Positions 22,680 through 34,993 are shown, counted from the first letter of the stretch. The stretch: DNA of 36,185 nt from Candidatus Izemoplasma sp. (GCA_007117885.1 SKFS01000135.1:1-36185); one strand, 5' to 3'. A program made the numbers and translations. Notes: a model not told the origin generated them from the letters alone.

Positions 22680-23072
22680 TTAACGTTTAGATGCTTTCGC
22701 TTCTTTAATATTACGTTTTAACTCTTTTTCTGCTTTTAAGAAATCCATGGTACGGCGACGGTTTTCTTCTAAGCGTTCTTGTCGGACGGCGTTTAAATGA
22801 TCCATCGCGCTATCTTTATTAAGACCGACATGCGCTTCTTGAGCCACGATGGTCACGAAGTTATCCTGTTGTTCTAATACACCGTTAATCACCACTGTAA
22901 AAACATGCTTTTGATCTTTAACCATCTTGATGTAACCTACATCGATGGTTGAGATAATCGGAGCATGGTTTTCTAAAATGGCAAAATCACCATTGTTTTT
23001 AGAGCTAATCACAATGTAATCTAAGGTTTCATCATAGAGTACACCGCTCGGTGTTATAACAGTAAGTTTCAT
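22680..23072 (-). CDS. atpC: F-type ATP synthase epsilon subunit
   Basis: Central-stalk subunit that couples and restrains ATP hydrolysis. The N-terminal beta domain includes GDFAILENHAPIISTIDVGY, and the C-terminal helical hairpin is Arg/Lys/Glu-rich (about 90-130). Length 130 aa. AGGTGG start site, 11 bp after atpD. Last gene of the atp operon. Confidence 0.95.
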   Translation of the reverse strand: MKLTVITPSGVLYDETLDYIVISSKNNGDFAILENHAPIISTIDVGYIKMVKDQKHVFTVVINGVLEQQDNFVTIVAQEAHVGLNKDSAMDHLNAVRQERLEENRRRTMDFLKAEKELKRNIKEAKASKR

Positions 23073-23083
23073 AGAATTACCAC

Positions 23084-25406
<2,323 letters not shown>

Positions 25407-26915
25407 TTACGCAAAAGTTTTTTTGAAACCTTCGATGACTTTATTTAAATCTGCTACCTCTGGTAATCCTTTGGATTCACGAATGGTGGTTAAACATTTT
25501 TGACCGAGTTCATCGCGATCAAAGTGTTGATGTAAATCTTCTTCAAAACGTTTAATATCTTCAATTTTTATATCATCTAAATAGCCATGGGTTAAGGCAA
25601 AAATACTAATGACTTGCTTTTCAACATCCATGGTGTCATGGAGACCTTGTTTTAAAATCTCAACGGTCCGTTTGCCTCGTTCAAGTTTCTTTGTCGTCGC
25701 TTCATCTAAGTCTGAACCAAACTGAGTGAACGCCTCGAGTTCACGGTAACTTGCTAAATCAAGCCTAAGTGTTCCCGATACTTTCTTTATCGCTTTAATT
25801 TGGGCAGCGCCGCCAACACGTGAAACACTTAACCCAGCGTTAATCGCAGGGCGGACACCGGTGTAAAACAAATCGCTTTGTAAGAAGATTTGTCCATCGG
25901 TTATACTAATAACGTTCGTAGGAATATACGCTGAGATGTCCCCAGCTTGAGTTTCGATAATTGGTAAAGCAGTGATTGATCCACCGCCGAGCTCGTCATT
26001 AAGTTTAGCAGCGCGTTCTAACAAGCGAGAATGCAAGTAAAAGACATCGCCTGGAAAGGCTTCTCGACCTGGTGGACGACGGAGCAATAAACTGAGCTCT
26101 CGGTAAGCGATGGCGTGTTTTGTGAGATCGTCGTAAACAACGAGAACACTCTTACCTTCAAACATAAACTCTTCACCGATGGTCACCCCTGCATAAGGCG
26201 CTAAGTAAAGCAACGGTGAAGGTTCACTGGCACTAGCACTAACCACGATTGTATAGTCCATAGCACCATATTTTTTAAAGGTTTCAACAACGCCTGCAAC
26301 GGTTGATTCTTTTTGACCGATCGCCACGTAAATACAAATAACATCTTTACCTTTTTGATTAATAATCGTATCCATGACAATCGCGGTCTTTCCGGTTTGT
26401 CGATCACCGATAATAAGCTCTCGCTGACCCCGTCCAATGGGCACTAACGCATCGAGAACTTTAATGCCGGTTTGTAGTGGCTCATCCACAGATTTACGGC
26501 TCATAACGCCTTGTGCCTTCTTTTCTAAAGGACGCGTTTTTTTCGTGTCTATTTTCCCAAGTCCATCAATCGGTTGTCCAAGAGGATTGATGGCGCGACC
26601 TAAGAGTTCTTTACCGACTGGAACTTCTAAAATACGTCCAGAAGTTTTAACGGTATCGCCTTCTTTAATACTCGTTGATTCATCGAGAATAATCGCCCCA
26701 ACATGGTCTTTTTCTAAGTTTAAGGCCATGCCATAAACATCACCTGGGAAAACAAGCAACTCCCCACTCATTGCTTCATTTAAGCCGTGAACCAAAGCAA
26801 TACCATCACCCACACTACTGACAGTTCCAATGTTTTCACTTTTTATTTCTTTGCTGTATTGTTTGATTTGTTCTTTAATCAGCGCACTGATTTCTACTGG
26901 ATTTATTTTGCTCAT
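25407..26915 (-). CDS. atpA: F-type ATP synthase alpha subunit
   Basis: Non-catalytic nucleotide-binding subunit of F1. P-loop GDRQTGKT at 170-177, the [20 protein letters not shown] region, and [15 protein letters not shown] with the arginine finger. Length 502 aa. It begins 12 bp after atpH. Confidence 0.98.
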   Translation of the reverse strand: MSKINPVEISALIKEQIKQYSKEIKSENIGTVSSVGDGIALVHGLNEAMSGELLVFPGDVYGMALNLEKDHVGAIILDESTSIKEGDTVKTSGRILEVPVGKELLGRAINPLGQPIDGLGKIDTKKTRPLEKKAQGVMSRKSVDEPLQTGIKVLDALVPIGRGQRELIIGDRQTGKTAIVMDTIINQKGKDVICIYVAIGQKESTVAGVVETFKKYGAMDYTIVVSASASEPSPLLYLAPYAGVTIGEEFMFEGKSVLVVYDDLTKHAIAYRELSLLLRRPPGREAFPGDVFYLHSRLLERAAKLNDELGGGSITALPIIETQAGDISAYIPTNVISITDGQIFLQSDLFYTGVRPAINAGLSVSRVGGAAQIKAIKKVSGTLRLDLASYRELEAFTQFGSDLDEATTKKLERGKRTVEILKQGLHDTMDVEKQVISIFALTHGYLDDIKIEDIKRFEEDLHQHFDRDELGQKCLTTIRESKGLPEVADLNKVIEGFKKTFA

Positions 26916-26927
26916 AATAACACCTGC

Positions 26928-27446
26928 CTATTTCGTCAACCGTGACTTAATTTGGTGAATCGTATGATTGATAGTGTCGTCAATGACGAGTCCTTGAAAC
27001 TCAAATCGAAGACCGCCAAGAATCGATGCCTCAAGATGGTTTTCGATAATCACTTTACGGTTGTATTTTTTTTCATACTGTTCTGTTAATTGTTTGATGC
27101 GTTTTGCATCGAGTGGCTTTCCACTGTAGACATTAATCCGCAGTATATCCTCTAAAGACTCACTGAGCTTTTGATAGCTTTGGTAAATGTCAGACAGTGC
27201 TAAAAAACGTCGATTATCGATAATCACATACATGAAATCACGTAGTAATCCGTCGATTTTAAAAGCATCAATCGCGGCTTTTTTCTGCTTCTTATCAATC
27301 GAAGGATGAGTGAAAAATAAACGACTTTCCTCATTGTAAATCGCTTCAACGAGATCTTTCAGCTCCGTACCAATGGACTGCGCTTTTTCCTCAGCTAAGG
27401 CAAGCTCAAAAAGCGCCACCGCATACTGGTCGCTAATAACACTCAT
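26928..27446 (-). CDS. atpH: F-type ATP synthase delta subunit
   Basis: Peripheral-stalk subunit that sits on top of F1 and binds subunit b. It has the N-terminal VISDQYAVALFELAL and the C-terminal signature region with LGGLRFEFQGLVIDDTI. Length 172 aa. The start overlaps the atpF stop as ATGA. Confidence 0.95.
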   Translation of the reverse strand: MSVISDQYAVALFELALAEEKAQSIGTELKDLVEAIYNEESRLFFTHPSIDKKQKKAAIDAFKIDGLLRDFMYVIIDNRRFLALSDIYQSYQKLSESLEDILRINVYSGKPLDAKRIKQLTEQYEKKYNRKVIIENHLEASILGGLRFEFQGLVIDDTINHTIHQIKSRLTK

Positions 27447-27970
27447 TGTTTCCGCACCTCTTCAATCGCGTCATCAAGTAACCGATGATATGTCTTTTCA
27501 TCGATTTCTTCAGCAAGCACTTTCTCAGCAAGTACGCTCGCGACTGAGATAATCTCAGACCGTAACTCTTGACGGGCTAACTCGATTTCTTGAGCGAGAT
27601 CTTTTTGCGCACTCTTCTTGATGTTTTGTGCTTCATCTTTTGCTTTCGCGAGTAACTCACGGCGTGTATCTTCACCTTTAGATTTGGCGTCTTCAAGAAG
27701 AATCTTCGCTTCTTTTTTCATGCGATCGAATGCTTGTTCAGCTTCTTCTTTCAACATTCTTGCTTCTTCATTCATCGCCGTTGCTTCGGTGAGCTCTTGA
27801 TCCATAAGCTCTTGACGTGATTCGATGAAATGGGTCACCTTTTCCCAAAAGAAAAACTTAACCACTAAAATAAGAATCACCGTAGCAACAATCTGAATCA
27901 TCATTTCGATCGGATTAACACCGAGGCCAATATCGACCAATCTTTGTATCGCTTCTGCAACTCTAGCCAT
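27443..27970 (-). CDS. atpF: F-type ATP synthase b subunit
   Basis: Peripheral stalk. One N-terminal membrane segment (about 22-43, MMIQIVATVILILVVKFFFW) followed by a long charged helix to residue 175. GGAGG start site. No second b-type gene is present, so a homodimer is expected. Confidence 0.96.
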   Translation of the reverse strand: MARVAEAIQRLVDIGLGVNPIEMMIQIVATVILILVVKFFFWEKVTHFIESRQELMDQELTEATAMNEEARMLKEEAEQAFDRMKKEAKILLEDAKSKGEDTRRELLAKAKDEAQNIKKSAQKDLAQEIELARQELRSEIISVASVLAEKVLAEEIDEKTYHRLLDDAIEEVRKQ

Positions 27971-27988
27971 ACAGTTGCCTCCAATCTA

Positions 27989-28261
<273 letters not shown>

Positions 28262-28288
28262 TTATTCGTTTTATTTATTTTAACACCC

Positions 28289-28960
28289 TTACGCGGCAAC
28301 TTCAGAATCTTCGATTGCCATCGAAAGGAAAATTGTTAATAACATAAAGAAGACAAACGCTTGGATTAAACCAAATCCAATGTTAAAAATCGGATGCAAG
28401 AGCACCGTCGTTAAAACAATACTCCCCAACCAATCCATTAAGTTAAAAACCACAACCGCCATGACACTTCCACTGAGAAGGTTCCCAAATAAACGCAATC
28501 CCATCGCTAAGGGTGTCGATAGCTCACTAACAAGGTTAAGCGGTAATAATAATGGTGTCGGAGACGCTAAATCTTTCACTCTATTCCACGGTTTTCGGAC
28601 AATTAAACCCGAGATTTGAATCGTTAAAAACGCGAGTAAACTAAAGCTTAATGCAACATTTAGGTTTGCTAGCGGCGCCGCCAATCCAAAGAGGCTTGAT
28701 GTATTCGCAAAAGCGAGATACAAAAATACACCAATTAAAATCGGCGCAAAGGTACGCCAATGCTTACCATAAAAATCTTTAATGAAATTATTCAATAAAT
28801 CGACGAGTAAAATCATAATAAAAACAATCCCCTTAGGTTTATCACGGACATCAAGTCGCCCGACTTTACGACCAATGATCGTTAAAAATACGATTAACCC
28901 TATAATGACAATGAGGGATGCCTTTATATTTTGCGAGAGCGATTCATAAAAATCAATCAT
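28289..28960 (-). CDS. atpB: F-type ATP synthase a subunit
   Basis: Membrane stator that holds the ion half-channels. The essential Arg156 lies in STPLAMGLRLFGNLLSG, with polar Glu146 and Gln200 in the flanking helices. I choose the ATG at 28960, which has a perfect GGAGGTGA just upstream, over the one at 28990; the product is then 223 aa and overlaps atpI by 8 nt. Confidence 0.95.
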   Translation of the reverse strand: MIDFYESLSQNIKASLIVIIGLIVFLTIIGRKVGRLDVRDKPKGIVFIMILLVDLLNNFIKDFYGKHWRTFAPILIGVFLYLAFANTSSLFGLAAPLANLNVALSFSLLAFLTIQISGLIVRKPWNRVKDLASPTPLLLPLNLVSELSTPLAMGLRLFGNLLSGSVMAVVVFNLMDWLGSIVLTTVLLHPIFNIGFGLIQAFVFFMLLTIFLSMAIEDSEVAA

Positions 28961-29339
28961 CGAGTTCACCTCCAAATTTAGCGAGTGCAAAGCTGATCAT
29001 CATAACAACTTTAAATGTTGTAAAACCGATAAAGACAGGAATTAAATAGCGATAATCTTGGAACTTAAGCAAGGTGATAGCCAGCACAAGTATATAGAAA
29101 AAATAGCGAAAGAAATAGTTTTTTAAAGCACGACTTTTTAACCCTAAATGATCTTCCTTAGCGGTTTTCATTGTCGTCTTATAATTATGGCTCATAAGCA
29201 TAATACTAACTAACGAACCTAAAAAGAAGTTTAATGCCATATTCCAGTTTTGCCCCGTGACAAAAAACACAATAAAGAAAACAATAGGCATGTACACCCA
29301 TACATAAACAAATGTCTTAAGAAATATTTTCTCCGTCAT
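28953..29339 (-). CDS. atpI: AtpI-like ATP synthase assembly/membrane protein
   Basis: 128 aa with four predicted membrane segments (about 8-28, 34-51, 70-92, 98-120), the pattern of UncI/AtpI proteins encoded ahead of atpB. In other species these help c-ring assembly or Mg2+ supply. The sequence is not strongly conserved, so the name leans on position and topology. It overlaps atpZ by 23 nt, with GGGGTG before the ATG. Confidence 0.75.
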   Translation of the reverse strand: MTEKIFLKTFVYVWVYMPIVFFIVFFVTGQNWNMALNFFLGSLVSIMLMSHNYKTTMKTAKEDHLGLKSRALKNYFFRYFFYILVLAITLLKFQDYRYLIPVFIGFTTFKVVMMISFALAKFGGELDD

Positions 29340-29556
29340 CTTTTTTCACCCCAAGGCGGTAAACACGTACCATTAAGTTACGAACTGCAGCTAAAGCGCC
29401 GATAATCATAAACACGATCACAAGTACCGTATCCAGATTAAACAAACGATCTAAGCCTAGCCCTATTAAATACCCAATCGCGATGGCTGCAATGGCTTCA
29501 TACATAAAACTTGTGGCAATCGCAAATAGCTTTAACATAAATTTCTTATCGTTCAT
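29317..29556 (-). CDS. atpZ: AtpZ-like two-helix protein of the ATP synthase operon
   Basis: 79 aa with two membrane helices (about 15-34 and 42-64) and a Gly-rich first helix (AIGYLIGLGLDRLF), as in the AtpZ/AtpQ family that often accompanies AtpI. The ATG shares one base with the upp stop (TAATG) and lacks a clear Shine-Dalgarno, so translation is probably coupled to upp. Confidence 0.75.
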   Translation of the reverse strand: MNDKKFMLKLFAIATSFMYEAIAAIAIGYLIGLGLDRLFNLDTVLVIVFMIIGALAAVRNLMVRVYRLGVKKDDGENIS

Positions 29557-30182
29557 TATTTAGTGCCAAACAAACGGTCGCCACAATCGCCTAAACCAGG
29601 AACGATGTAGCCAATATCATTAAGTTTCTCATCGAGTGCTGCTAAGTAAATATCGATATCCGAAAAGTGTTTTTCAATCTGAGCAATACCTTCAGGGCAT
29701 CCTACAATGCCTACAAAGCGGATGTCTTTAACCCCTTTTTCCTTTAACACTTTAATCGATTCAACCACGGTTCCACCCGTGGCTAACATCGGATCAAGCA
29801 ATAAGACTGTCGCATTTTTAATCTCTTTAGGAAACTTAGCGTAATAAATATGCGGCAAAAGTGTTGTTTCATCACGGTACAAGCCTAAATGCCCGACTTT
29901 CGCAGTGGGAATCAAACTTTGAATCCCATCGACCATACCAAGCCCCGCACGTAAGATGGGCACTAGCACCACTTGATTACTAAGCATCTTACACTGTGTC
30001 TTAGCAAGCGGTGTTTCAACATCCACGGTATGGGTCGTTAAATCGCGGGTAATCTCGTAAGCCATTAAAGCACTGAGCTCATTGACATTTTCACGGAATG
30101 TCTTTGTATCAGTATCTTTATTACGTATTTTTGCCATTTTATGATCAATTAAAGGGTGATTCAATATGACAACTTTTCCCAT
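29556..30182 (-). CDS. upp: Uracil phosphoribosyltransferase
   Basis: Salvages uracil to UMP using PRPP. The PRPP loop is LLLDPMLATGGTVVES, and the uracil-binding C-terminal part has GDCGDRLFGTK. Length 208 aa. It directly precedes the atp genes, as in Bacillus, where glyA lies between rpiB and upp; here glyA is missing. UMP made here is the substrate of PyrH. Confidence 0.97.
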   Translation of the reverse strand: MGKVVILNHPLIDHKMAKIRNKDTDTKTFRENVNELSALMAYEITRDLTTHTVDVETPLAKTQCKMLSNQVVLVPILRAGLGMVDGIQSLIPTAKVGHLGLYRDETTLLPHIYYAKFPKEIKNATVLLLDPMLATGGTVVESIKVLKEKGVKDIRFVGIVGCPEGIAQIEKHFSDIDIYLAALDEKLNDIGYIVPGLGDCGDRLFGTK

Positions 30183-30195
30183 AACACACCTCTAT

Positions 30196-30627
30196 CTATT
30201 TTTCGATTTTATTCACACGCCGAACATGTCTTTCTTGATGTGAAAAAGGCGTCTTAAGCCATATATCTGTAATCGCAAAGGCAATTTCATCACCGATAAT
30301 TCGACCGCCCATACATAAAACATTTGAGTCATTGTGTAAACGCGTAGCTTTTGCGGAAAACAAATCATGGACAAGCGCAGCACGTACGCCTTCAACTTTA
30401 TTGGCTTGAATGCTCATACCAATACCAGTACCACAAATCAAAATACCGCGATCAACTTTTTGATCACGGACCGCTTGAGAAACATTTAGGGCGATATCAT
30501 TGTAGTCGCAGCTATCCAGTGAATCTGTGCCATAATCTTCAACTTCGATGGCGTTTTCATTTAAGAAGTTAACAACTTTTTCTTTTAACTCAAAACCACC
30601 GTGATCTGCACCGATTGCAACTTTCAT
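30196..30627 (-). CDS. rpiB: Ribose 5-phosphate isomerase B
   Basis: Interconverts ribulose 5-phosphate and ribose 5-phosphate (or works on a related sugar phosphate). The N-terminal GADHGGFELK has Asp8/His9, the active-site Cys65 is in ILICGTGIGMSI, and His98 lies in RLHNDSN. Length 143 aa. The ATG at 30627 has GGAGGTG 6 nt upstream; a GTG at 30636 that would lengthen it lies within this Shine-Dalgarno. First gene of rpiB-upp-atp, it supplies ribose phosphate toward PRPP used by Upp. Confidence 0.94.
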   Translation of the reverse strand: MKVAIGADHGGFELKEKVVNFLNENAIEVEDYGTDSLDSCDYNDIALNVSQAVRDQKVDRGILICGTGIGMSIQANKVEGVRAALVHDLFSAKATRLHNDSNVLCMGGRIIGDEIAFAITDIWLKTPFSHQERHVRRVNKIEK

Positions 30628-30665
30628 GATTGACACCTCCGATTTATCTTACTTTTTCCCTTACA

Positions 30666-30693
30666 ATTATATCAAAACATCTTCATAAAACAA
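30666..30693 (-). promoter_or_regulatory. Promoter of the rpiB-upp-atp operon
   Basis: -10 TATAAT (30671-30666) with -35 TTGTTT (30693-30688) at 16 bp. The -10 is perfect and 39 bp before the start codon. No other good promoter was found before atpC, so it probably drives the whole ATP synthase operon. Confidence 0.65.
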
Positions 30694-30761
30694 CCTTATT
30701 TTCCTATATTTATAAGAGTTTCTTAATAGGGTACAGAAAACGCCAGCGATTCCACACCGAT

Positions 30762-31385
30762 TTAATCAAGTTTTAACGTTTGCTGTTGTTTATATGCATC
30801 GGCTACAGGTTTAAACGATTTCCGGTGTAGTGCACAAGGTCCAAATGTTTTAAGCGCGTGCAAATGGTGTTTAGTCGGATAGCCTTTATGCTTCTCAAAA
30901 CCGTATTGTGGATAGTCTTTTGCGACCTTTACCATATAACGGTCTCTTGTTACCTTCGCTAAAATACTCGCCGCTGCAATCGATGCACTCTTTTGATCGC
31001 CTTTAATAATCGCTTCATAAGGTAGATCGAGTCCTTCGAGCGGCATGGCATCACTTAGGACATAATCAACCGGATAGCGTAACGCCTTTACCGCCTCAAT
31101 CATGCCTATACGACTCGCGTGATAAACATTGAGACGATCGACGGTTGAAACGTCGATCGTGACGATTTTGTAGTCTTTTGCCTGCGTGACGATTAAATCA
31201 TAAAGTCCTTCACGCTGCTTTTCCGATAGCGCTTTAGAATCATATAATCCGGCAATCGGTTGCGCGTCATCTAAAATCACTGCAGCGCAAACTAAAGGAC
31301 CCGCTAAAGGGCCTCTTCCAACTTCGTCACAACCGGCAATCCACTCATAACCAGACTGTTTAGCCTTGTTCTCATAGGCATCCAT
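30762..31385 (-). CDS. rnhB: Ribonuclease HII
   Basis: Cuts RNA in RNA-DNA hybrids and starts removal of misincorporated ribonucleotides. The catalytic GCDEVGRGPLAGP (Asp20, Glu21) and the second Asp in YVLSDAMPLE are present; IIKGDQKSASIAAASILAKV is diagnostic. Length 207 aa. The ATG shares one base with the rbgA stop (TAATG). No convincing terminator follows it. Confidence 0.96.
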   Translation of the reverse strand: MDAYENKAKQSGYEWIAGCDEVGRGPLAGPLVCAAVILDDAQPIAGLYDSKALSEKQREGLYDLIVTQAKDYKIVTIDVSTVDRLNVYHASRIGMIEAVKALRYPVDYVLSDAMPLEGLDLPYEAIIKGDQKSASIAAASILAKVTRDRYMVKVAKDYPQYGFEKHKGYPTKHHLHALKTFGPCALHRKSFKPVADAYKQQQTLKLD

Positions 31386-32227
31386 TAACGATCCAACATA
31401 ACCTTTCCTAAACGTCCTTCACGAAAATCATTTAGAAAAATATCAATCACCCGATCATAGTCAATTTCTCTTCCTTTAGTAAAACAACCCATACGTTCAC
31501 CGATACCGTCAAATATAGCGACAATATTATTAGTATCAAGCGTGAACTGATACCGTTCCTCAAAATGCTGAGGATGGTATTTTTCTAAGTAATTAAAGCC
31601 GTAAATAACGATTTCATCTAAAGGGATTAAATGATCTTTTAATGTCCCTAACAATGCCAAACGTTTTGCCACTTCAGGATCCTCAAACTTCGGCCATAAA
31701 ATACCCGGCGTATCCATCAGTTCTATATCCTCATGAATGCGAATCATCTGGATGTTTTTCGTGACACCAGGACGATCGCCAACCGTTAACACTCGTTTTT
31801 GAATCAACTGATTAATCAATGTACTTTTTCCGACATTAGGGATGCCTAAAATCATCGCTCTAACTGCTCTTTTTTGTCTTCCTTTAGACGCCTCTTTCGC
31901 TAAAACCCCTGCAGCTGATAACTCAGCCGCTTTAACAACTTTAGGTAAATCTTTTCTATCAAAGGCATTTATTGCTAAAGCAATCGCGCCTTTTTCTTCA
32001 AAATATGAGAGCCATTTTCTTAACCCCTCTATATCGGCTAAGTCTTTTTTCATCATCACGACGACTCTTGGTTTATGCCGAACAATCTCATCAATCATGG
32101 GATTCCGACTAGACATCGGTGCTCTAGCATCGAGTAGCTCAATAACGCAATCAACCAGTTTTAACTTTTCAATGACTTGTCGTTTAGTTTTAGCCATATG
32201 GCCAGGATACCATTGAAGTTGTGCCAT
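31385..32227 (-). CDS. rbgA: Ribosome biogenesis GTPase RbgA/YlqF
   Basis: Circularly permuted GTPase needed for late assembly of the 50S subunit. The order of motifs is permuted, as in the family: G4 (MMKKDLAD) comes first, then G1 (GIPNVGKSTLIN) and G3 (DTPG). It begins MAQLQWYPGHMAKTKRQ, the family start, at ATG 32227; the frame runs on to 32320 inside lepB and is rejected. Product 280 aa. It is followed directly by rnhB, a common Bacillota pair. Confidence 0.96.
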   Translation of the reverse strand: MAQLQWYPGHMAKTKRQVIEKLKLVDCVIELLDARAPMSSRNPMIDEIVRHKPRVVVMMKKDLADIEGLRKWLSYFEEKGAIALAINAFDRKDLPKVVKAAELSAAGVLAKEASKGRQKRAVRAMILGIPNVGKSTLINQLIQKRVLTVGDRPGVTKNIQMIRIHEDIELMDTPGILWPKFEDPEVAKRLALLGTLKDHLIPLDEIVIYGFNYLEKYHPQHFEERYQFTLDTNNIVAIFDGIGERMGCFTKGREIDYDRVIDIFLNDFREGRLGKVMLDR

Positions 32228-32228
32228 G

Positions 32229-33014
32229 TTATTCCACCTTTCCAATCCGCTCAAACGGTCTAATAATAAACACCGCTCTCCCATATAAATTTTCCCGTGG
32301 AATAAAGCCAACATCCTCACTACGAGAATCCTTTGAGTTGCGACGGCTATCGCCTAAAACAAAGTAATGATTTTCAGGAACTACATACACGCAGCGTGTT
32401 TCACAGGTGAACGATGAATTCGCAATAAACGATTCATCAACCCGCTCTCCATTCAGATAGAGTTGATCATTATCGTAAACCACTTCGTCTTCTGGTAAAC
32501 CGATAATTCGCTTAATGTAATACTCATTTTCAGCGATTTTAACAATCACCACGTCGAAATGCTCGTAGCGCTCATTAAAATGCCAAACAATTAAGTCATC
32601 TTGATCATACAGTGTGGGTTCCATACTCCCACCTTGGACATTGCTCAAAGAAAAGAAAAAGGTGTTTAGAAACACAAATACTGCCATTAACATCACTAAA
32701 AAACTACTTAAATCAACCAGTTCACTATGGCGTTTAAAACACTTAATGCGGTCGACACTAGTATTCTCAGGTAAGCGTAAATAGCGTAGTATAACATACA
32801 GGATATACCCCATGATCAAATACATTAAGACTTGAAAAACCACCGTGTTGTGGACCACATCAAAATCCTGATGTCGCGGGAAAAAATCCGGTAAAAAAAT
32901 GACCAAAAAAAGCCCGAAGACTGCAAGAATAATCTTGCGTATGAGCTTCTTATGTTTGGTTTTAATGGTTGTTTCTAAACTCTCCTCATGTGGGACCATA
33001 GTGTCTTCAGACAT
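32229..33014 (-). CDS. lepB: Type I signal peptidase with extra N-terminal membrane segments
   Basis: Removes signal peptides from exported proteins. The Ser/Lys dyad is Ser130 (GGSMEPTL) and Lys168 (YYIKRIIGLP), and the C-terminal box has VLGDSRRNSKDSR. Three hydrophobic segments (about 25-42, 57-78, 101-123) come before the catalytic domain, where Bacillus SipS has one. A Cys pair (about 204/208) lies in an insertion. Length 261 aa. AGGTGAG start, 8 bp after the translocase gene. Confidence 0.93.
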   Translation of the reverse strand: MSEDTMVPHEESLETTIKTKHKKLIRKIILAVFGLFLVIFLPDFFPRHQDFDVVHNTVVFQVLMYLIMGYILYVILRYLRLPENTSVDRIKCFKRHSELVDLSSFLVMLMAVFVFLNTFFFSLSNVQGGSMEPTLYDQDDLIVWHFNERYEHFDVVIVKIAENEYYIKRIIGLPEDEVVYDNDQLYLNGERVDESFIANSSFTCETRCVYVVPENHYFVLGDSRRNSKDSRSEDVGFIPRENLYGRAVFIIRPFERIGKVE

Positions 33015-33022
33015 ACTCTCAC

Positions 33023-34993
33023 CTACAACGCGTCTAAAATATCTTCTAATTGATCCTCATCTACAAGCACTTCTCTTGAACGAGATCCTAAGTTCTCCGA
33101 TACGACGCCGATTTCTTCTAAACTTTCTACAATGCTTTGGGCACGGTTAAAGCCAATACTAAATGCTTTACTTATCTTATTGATTGAACACTCATTTTGC
33201 TCAACAACAAAACGAGCTATGTCTTCAAAATACTCATCGCGTTCTAATGATTTAGCGATGTTCTTAACGAGTGTTTCCTCATCAAAAAGATATTCTGGTT
33301 TCATTTGATTACGTAAGTACTCAGTCACAGTTTCTATATCTTCATCCCCGATAAAAGCACCTTGAAGGCGAATCTTATTTTGCCCGTTAGAAACAAATAA
33401 CATATCGCCACGACCTAGTAGTTTATCCGCTCCGCTTGAATCGATAATGGTTTGCGAATCGACATGGCTTGAAACACTAAATGCAATCCGTGTGGGAATG
33501 TTTGATTTTATCGTCCCTTTAATAACATCGGTTGACGGTCTTTGTGTGGCGATGATTAAATGAATCCCACAGGCACGCGCCTTTTGCGTTAAACGCTTAA
33601 TGGCATCTTCAACGTGTTGACTTGAAATCATCATTAAATCCGCTAGTTCATCAATGATTAAGACGATGTAAGGCATAAACTGTTCTTCATCCACGACTTT
33701 TTCATTATACGCTTCAATATCACGAACGCGTAACTCTGAAAAAACATTAAAGCGTTTTTCCATTTCTTCAACCAAAAAACGTAAGGCTGCAGTCGCTGCT
33801 TTAACATCGGTAATCACAGGCGTTAGTAAGTGAGGAATCTCTTGATAACTTGAAAGTTCGACCATTTTTGGGTCGATTAAAATCAGTTTTAACTCACTCG
33901 GTGTATACTTCAATAGTAAACTCATTAGCAATGTATTGATGCAAACACTTTTACCACTTCCTGTTGCACCCGCAACCAGTCCATGAGGCATGCCTTTAAT
34001 CGAAGTGTAAATGGGATTCCCATCAATATCAAGTCCTAAGGCGACCGTTAACGGTTGAGCCGCTTGTTGGAACTGGGATGTTTTAACGATATCGATAAAA
34101 TGAACAACTTGCACAATTTCATTGGGTACTTCAATACCCACAGTCGATTTGCCCGGTATCGGTGCTTCGATACGTATTTGCGTGGCAGCTAAAGCCATTT
34201 TTAGGTTATCCGCTAGGTTCGTGATTTTACGAACATTAACCCCGCTCTCTAAAGCCACTTCATAGCGAGTGACTGTGGGTCCTTGCGTATGTTTAATCAC
34301 TTTCGCACCGACCTGAAACTCATCGAACGTTTTATTTAGAATTGCAATTTGATTCTCAATCGATTCACGTAAATCCGGGACTTTATAATCCGGCTTCTTT
34401 AGTAATGATAAAGGGGGCTTTTGATAGCCCTTAGAATCCCGTTTGTTCGCCTTAACAAATCCAGTAATCACCGGTTTTTGGTCTTCGTTTGAAGAAGACT
34501 CTTGCGCGTCTTCTAACGTAAAGTCTCTTTCCTCATAGTCGTTATCCTCAGTTTCTAAAGCTTCATGGGAGGGCTGTGAAAACGTCTCAGCGATTGCAGG
34601 CTCAGGCGGATGAGGTTTAGGTTCTTCAGCCACGATAGATGTCTTCACAATCTTGTGCTTCTTTCCTTGATTTTCTAGCACTTCGTTTAAGTTTCTACCG
34701 CGAACCAAATCAAACTCTGGATACTCGCTTCCATAGCGTTTTTTTCGCTCTTCTGGCGTGAGTTTAGGCTGCGTTCTAAAGGAATCGAGCGTATCAAGGT
34801 TTTGGGTTCGATTTGTCATGATTGGAATCACCACTTCGTCTTTAACATGGGTGCCGAAGATCGGTGAGACAAAGTGTTCTTTCTTATAGCGTCTTTTCTC
34901 CTCTTCAGGAACGATTTCGTACACCTGAAAAGGGCGCTCATCTGCGCTTCTTTTCTCGGGTGCGATTATTTTCTTAAATCGTTTAAACAGCAT
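33023..34993 (-). CDS. sftA: FtsK/SpoIIIE-family DNA translocase without membrane domain (SftA-type)
   Basis: ATP-driven motor that clears chromosome DNA from the division site. Walker A GATGSGKS is at 342-349, Walker B IVLIIDELAD around 443-452, followed by the C-terminal gamma winged helix (about 590-656, with KISKAFSIGFNRAQSIVE). Residues 1-200 are charged and low-complexity, with no membrane helix. It is thus a soluble type like Bacillus SftA (YtpS), though shorter (656 aa). The preceding thioredoxin-like gene matches ytpP near ytpS in Bacillus, which supports the name. ATG abuts the upstream stop. Confidence 0.9.
   Translation of the reverse strand: MLFKRFKKIIAPEKRSADERPFQVYEIVPEEEKRRYKKEHFVSPIFGTHVKDEVVIPIMTNRTQNLDTLDSFRTQPKLTPEERKKRYGSEYPEFDLVRGRNLNEVLENQGKKHKIVKTSIVAEEPKPHPPEPAIAETFSQPSHEALETEDNDYEERDFTLEDAQESSSNEDQKPVITGFVKANKRDSKGYQKPPLSLLKKPDYKVPDLRESIENQIAILNKTFDEFQVGAKVIKHTQGPTVTRYEVALESGVNVRKITNLADNLKMALAATQIRIEAPIPGKSTVGIEVPNEIVQVVHFIDIVKTSQFQQAAQPLTVALGLDIDGNPIYTSIKGMPHGLVAGATGSGKSVCINTLLMSLLLKYTPSELKLILIDPKMVELSSYQEIPHLLTPVITDVKAATAALRFLVEEMEKRFNVFSELRVRDIEAYNEKVVDEEQFMPYIVLIIDELADLMMISSQHVEDAIKRLTQKARACGIHLIIATQRPSTDVIKGTIKSNIPTRIAFSVSSHVDSQTIIDSSGADKLLGRGDMLFVSNGQNKIRLQGAFIGDEDIETVTEYLRNQMKPEYLFDEETLVKNIAKSLERDEYFEDIARFVVEQNECSINKISKAFSIGFNRAQSIVESLEEIGVVSENLGSRSREVLVDEDQLEDILDAL

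Noticed and set aside
31842-32216. 124-aa forward open frame opposite rbgA
   Set aside because: Antisense to the GTPase domain of rbgA; composition follows the conserved strand and no start signals are present.
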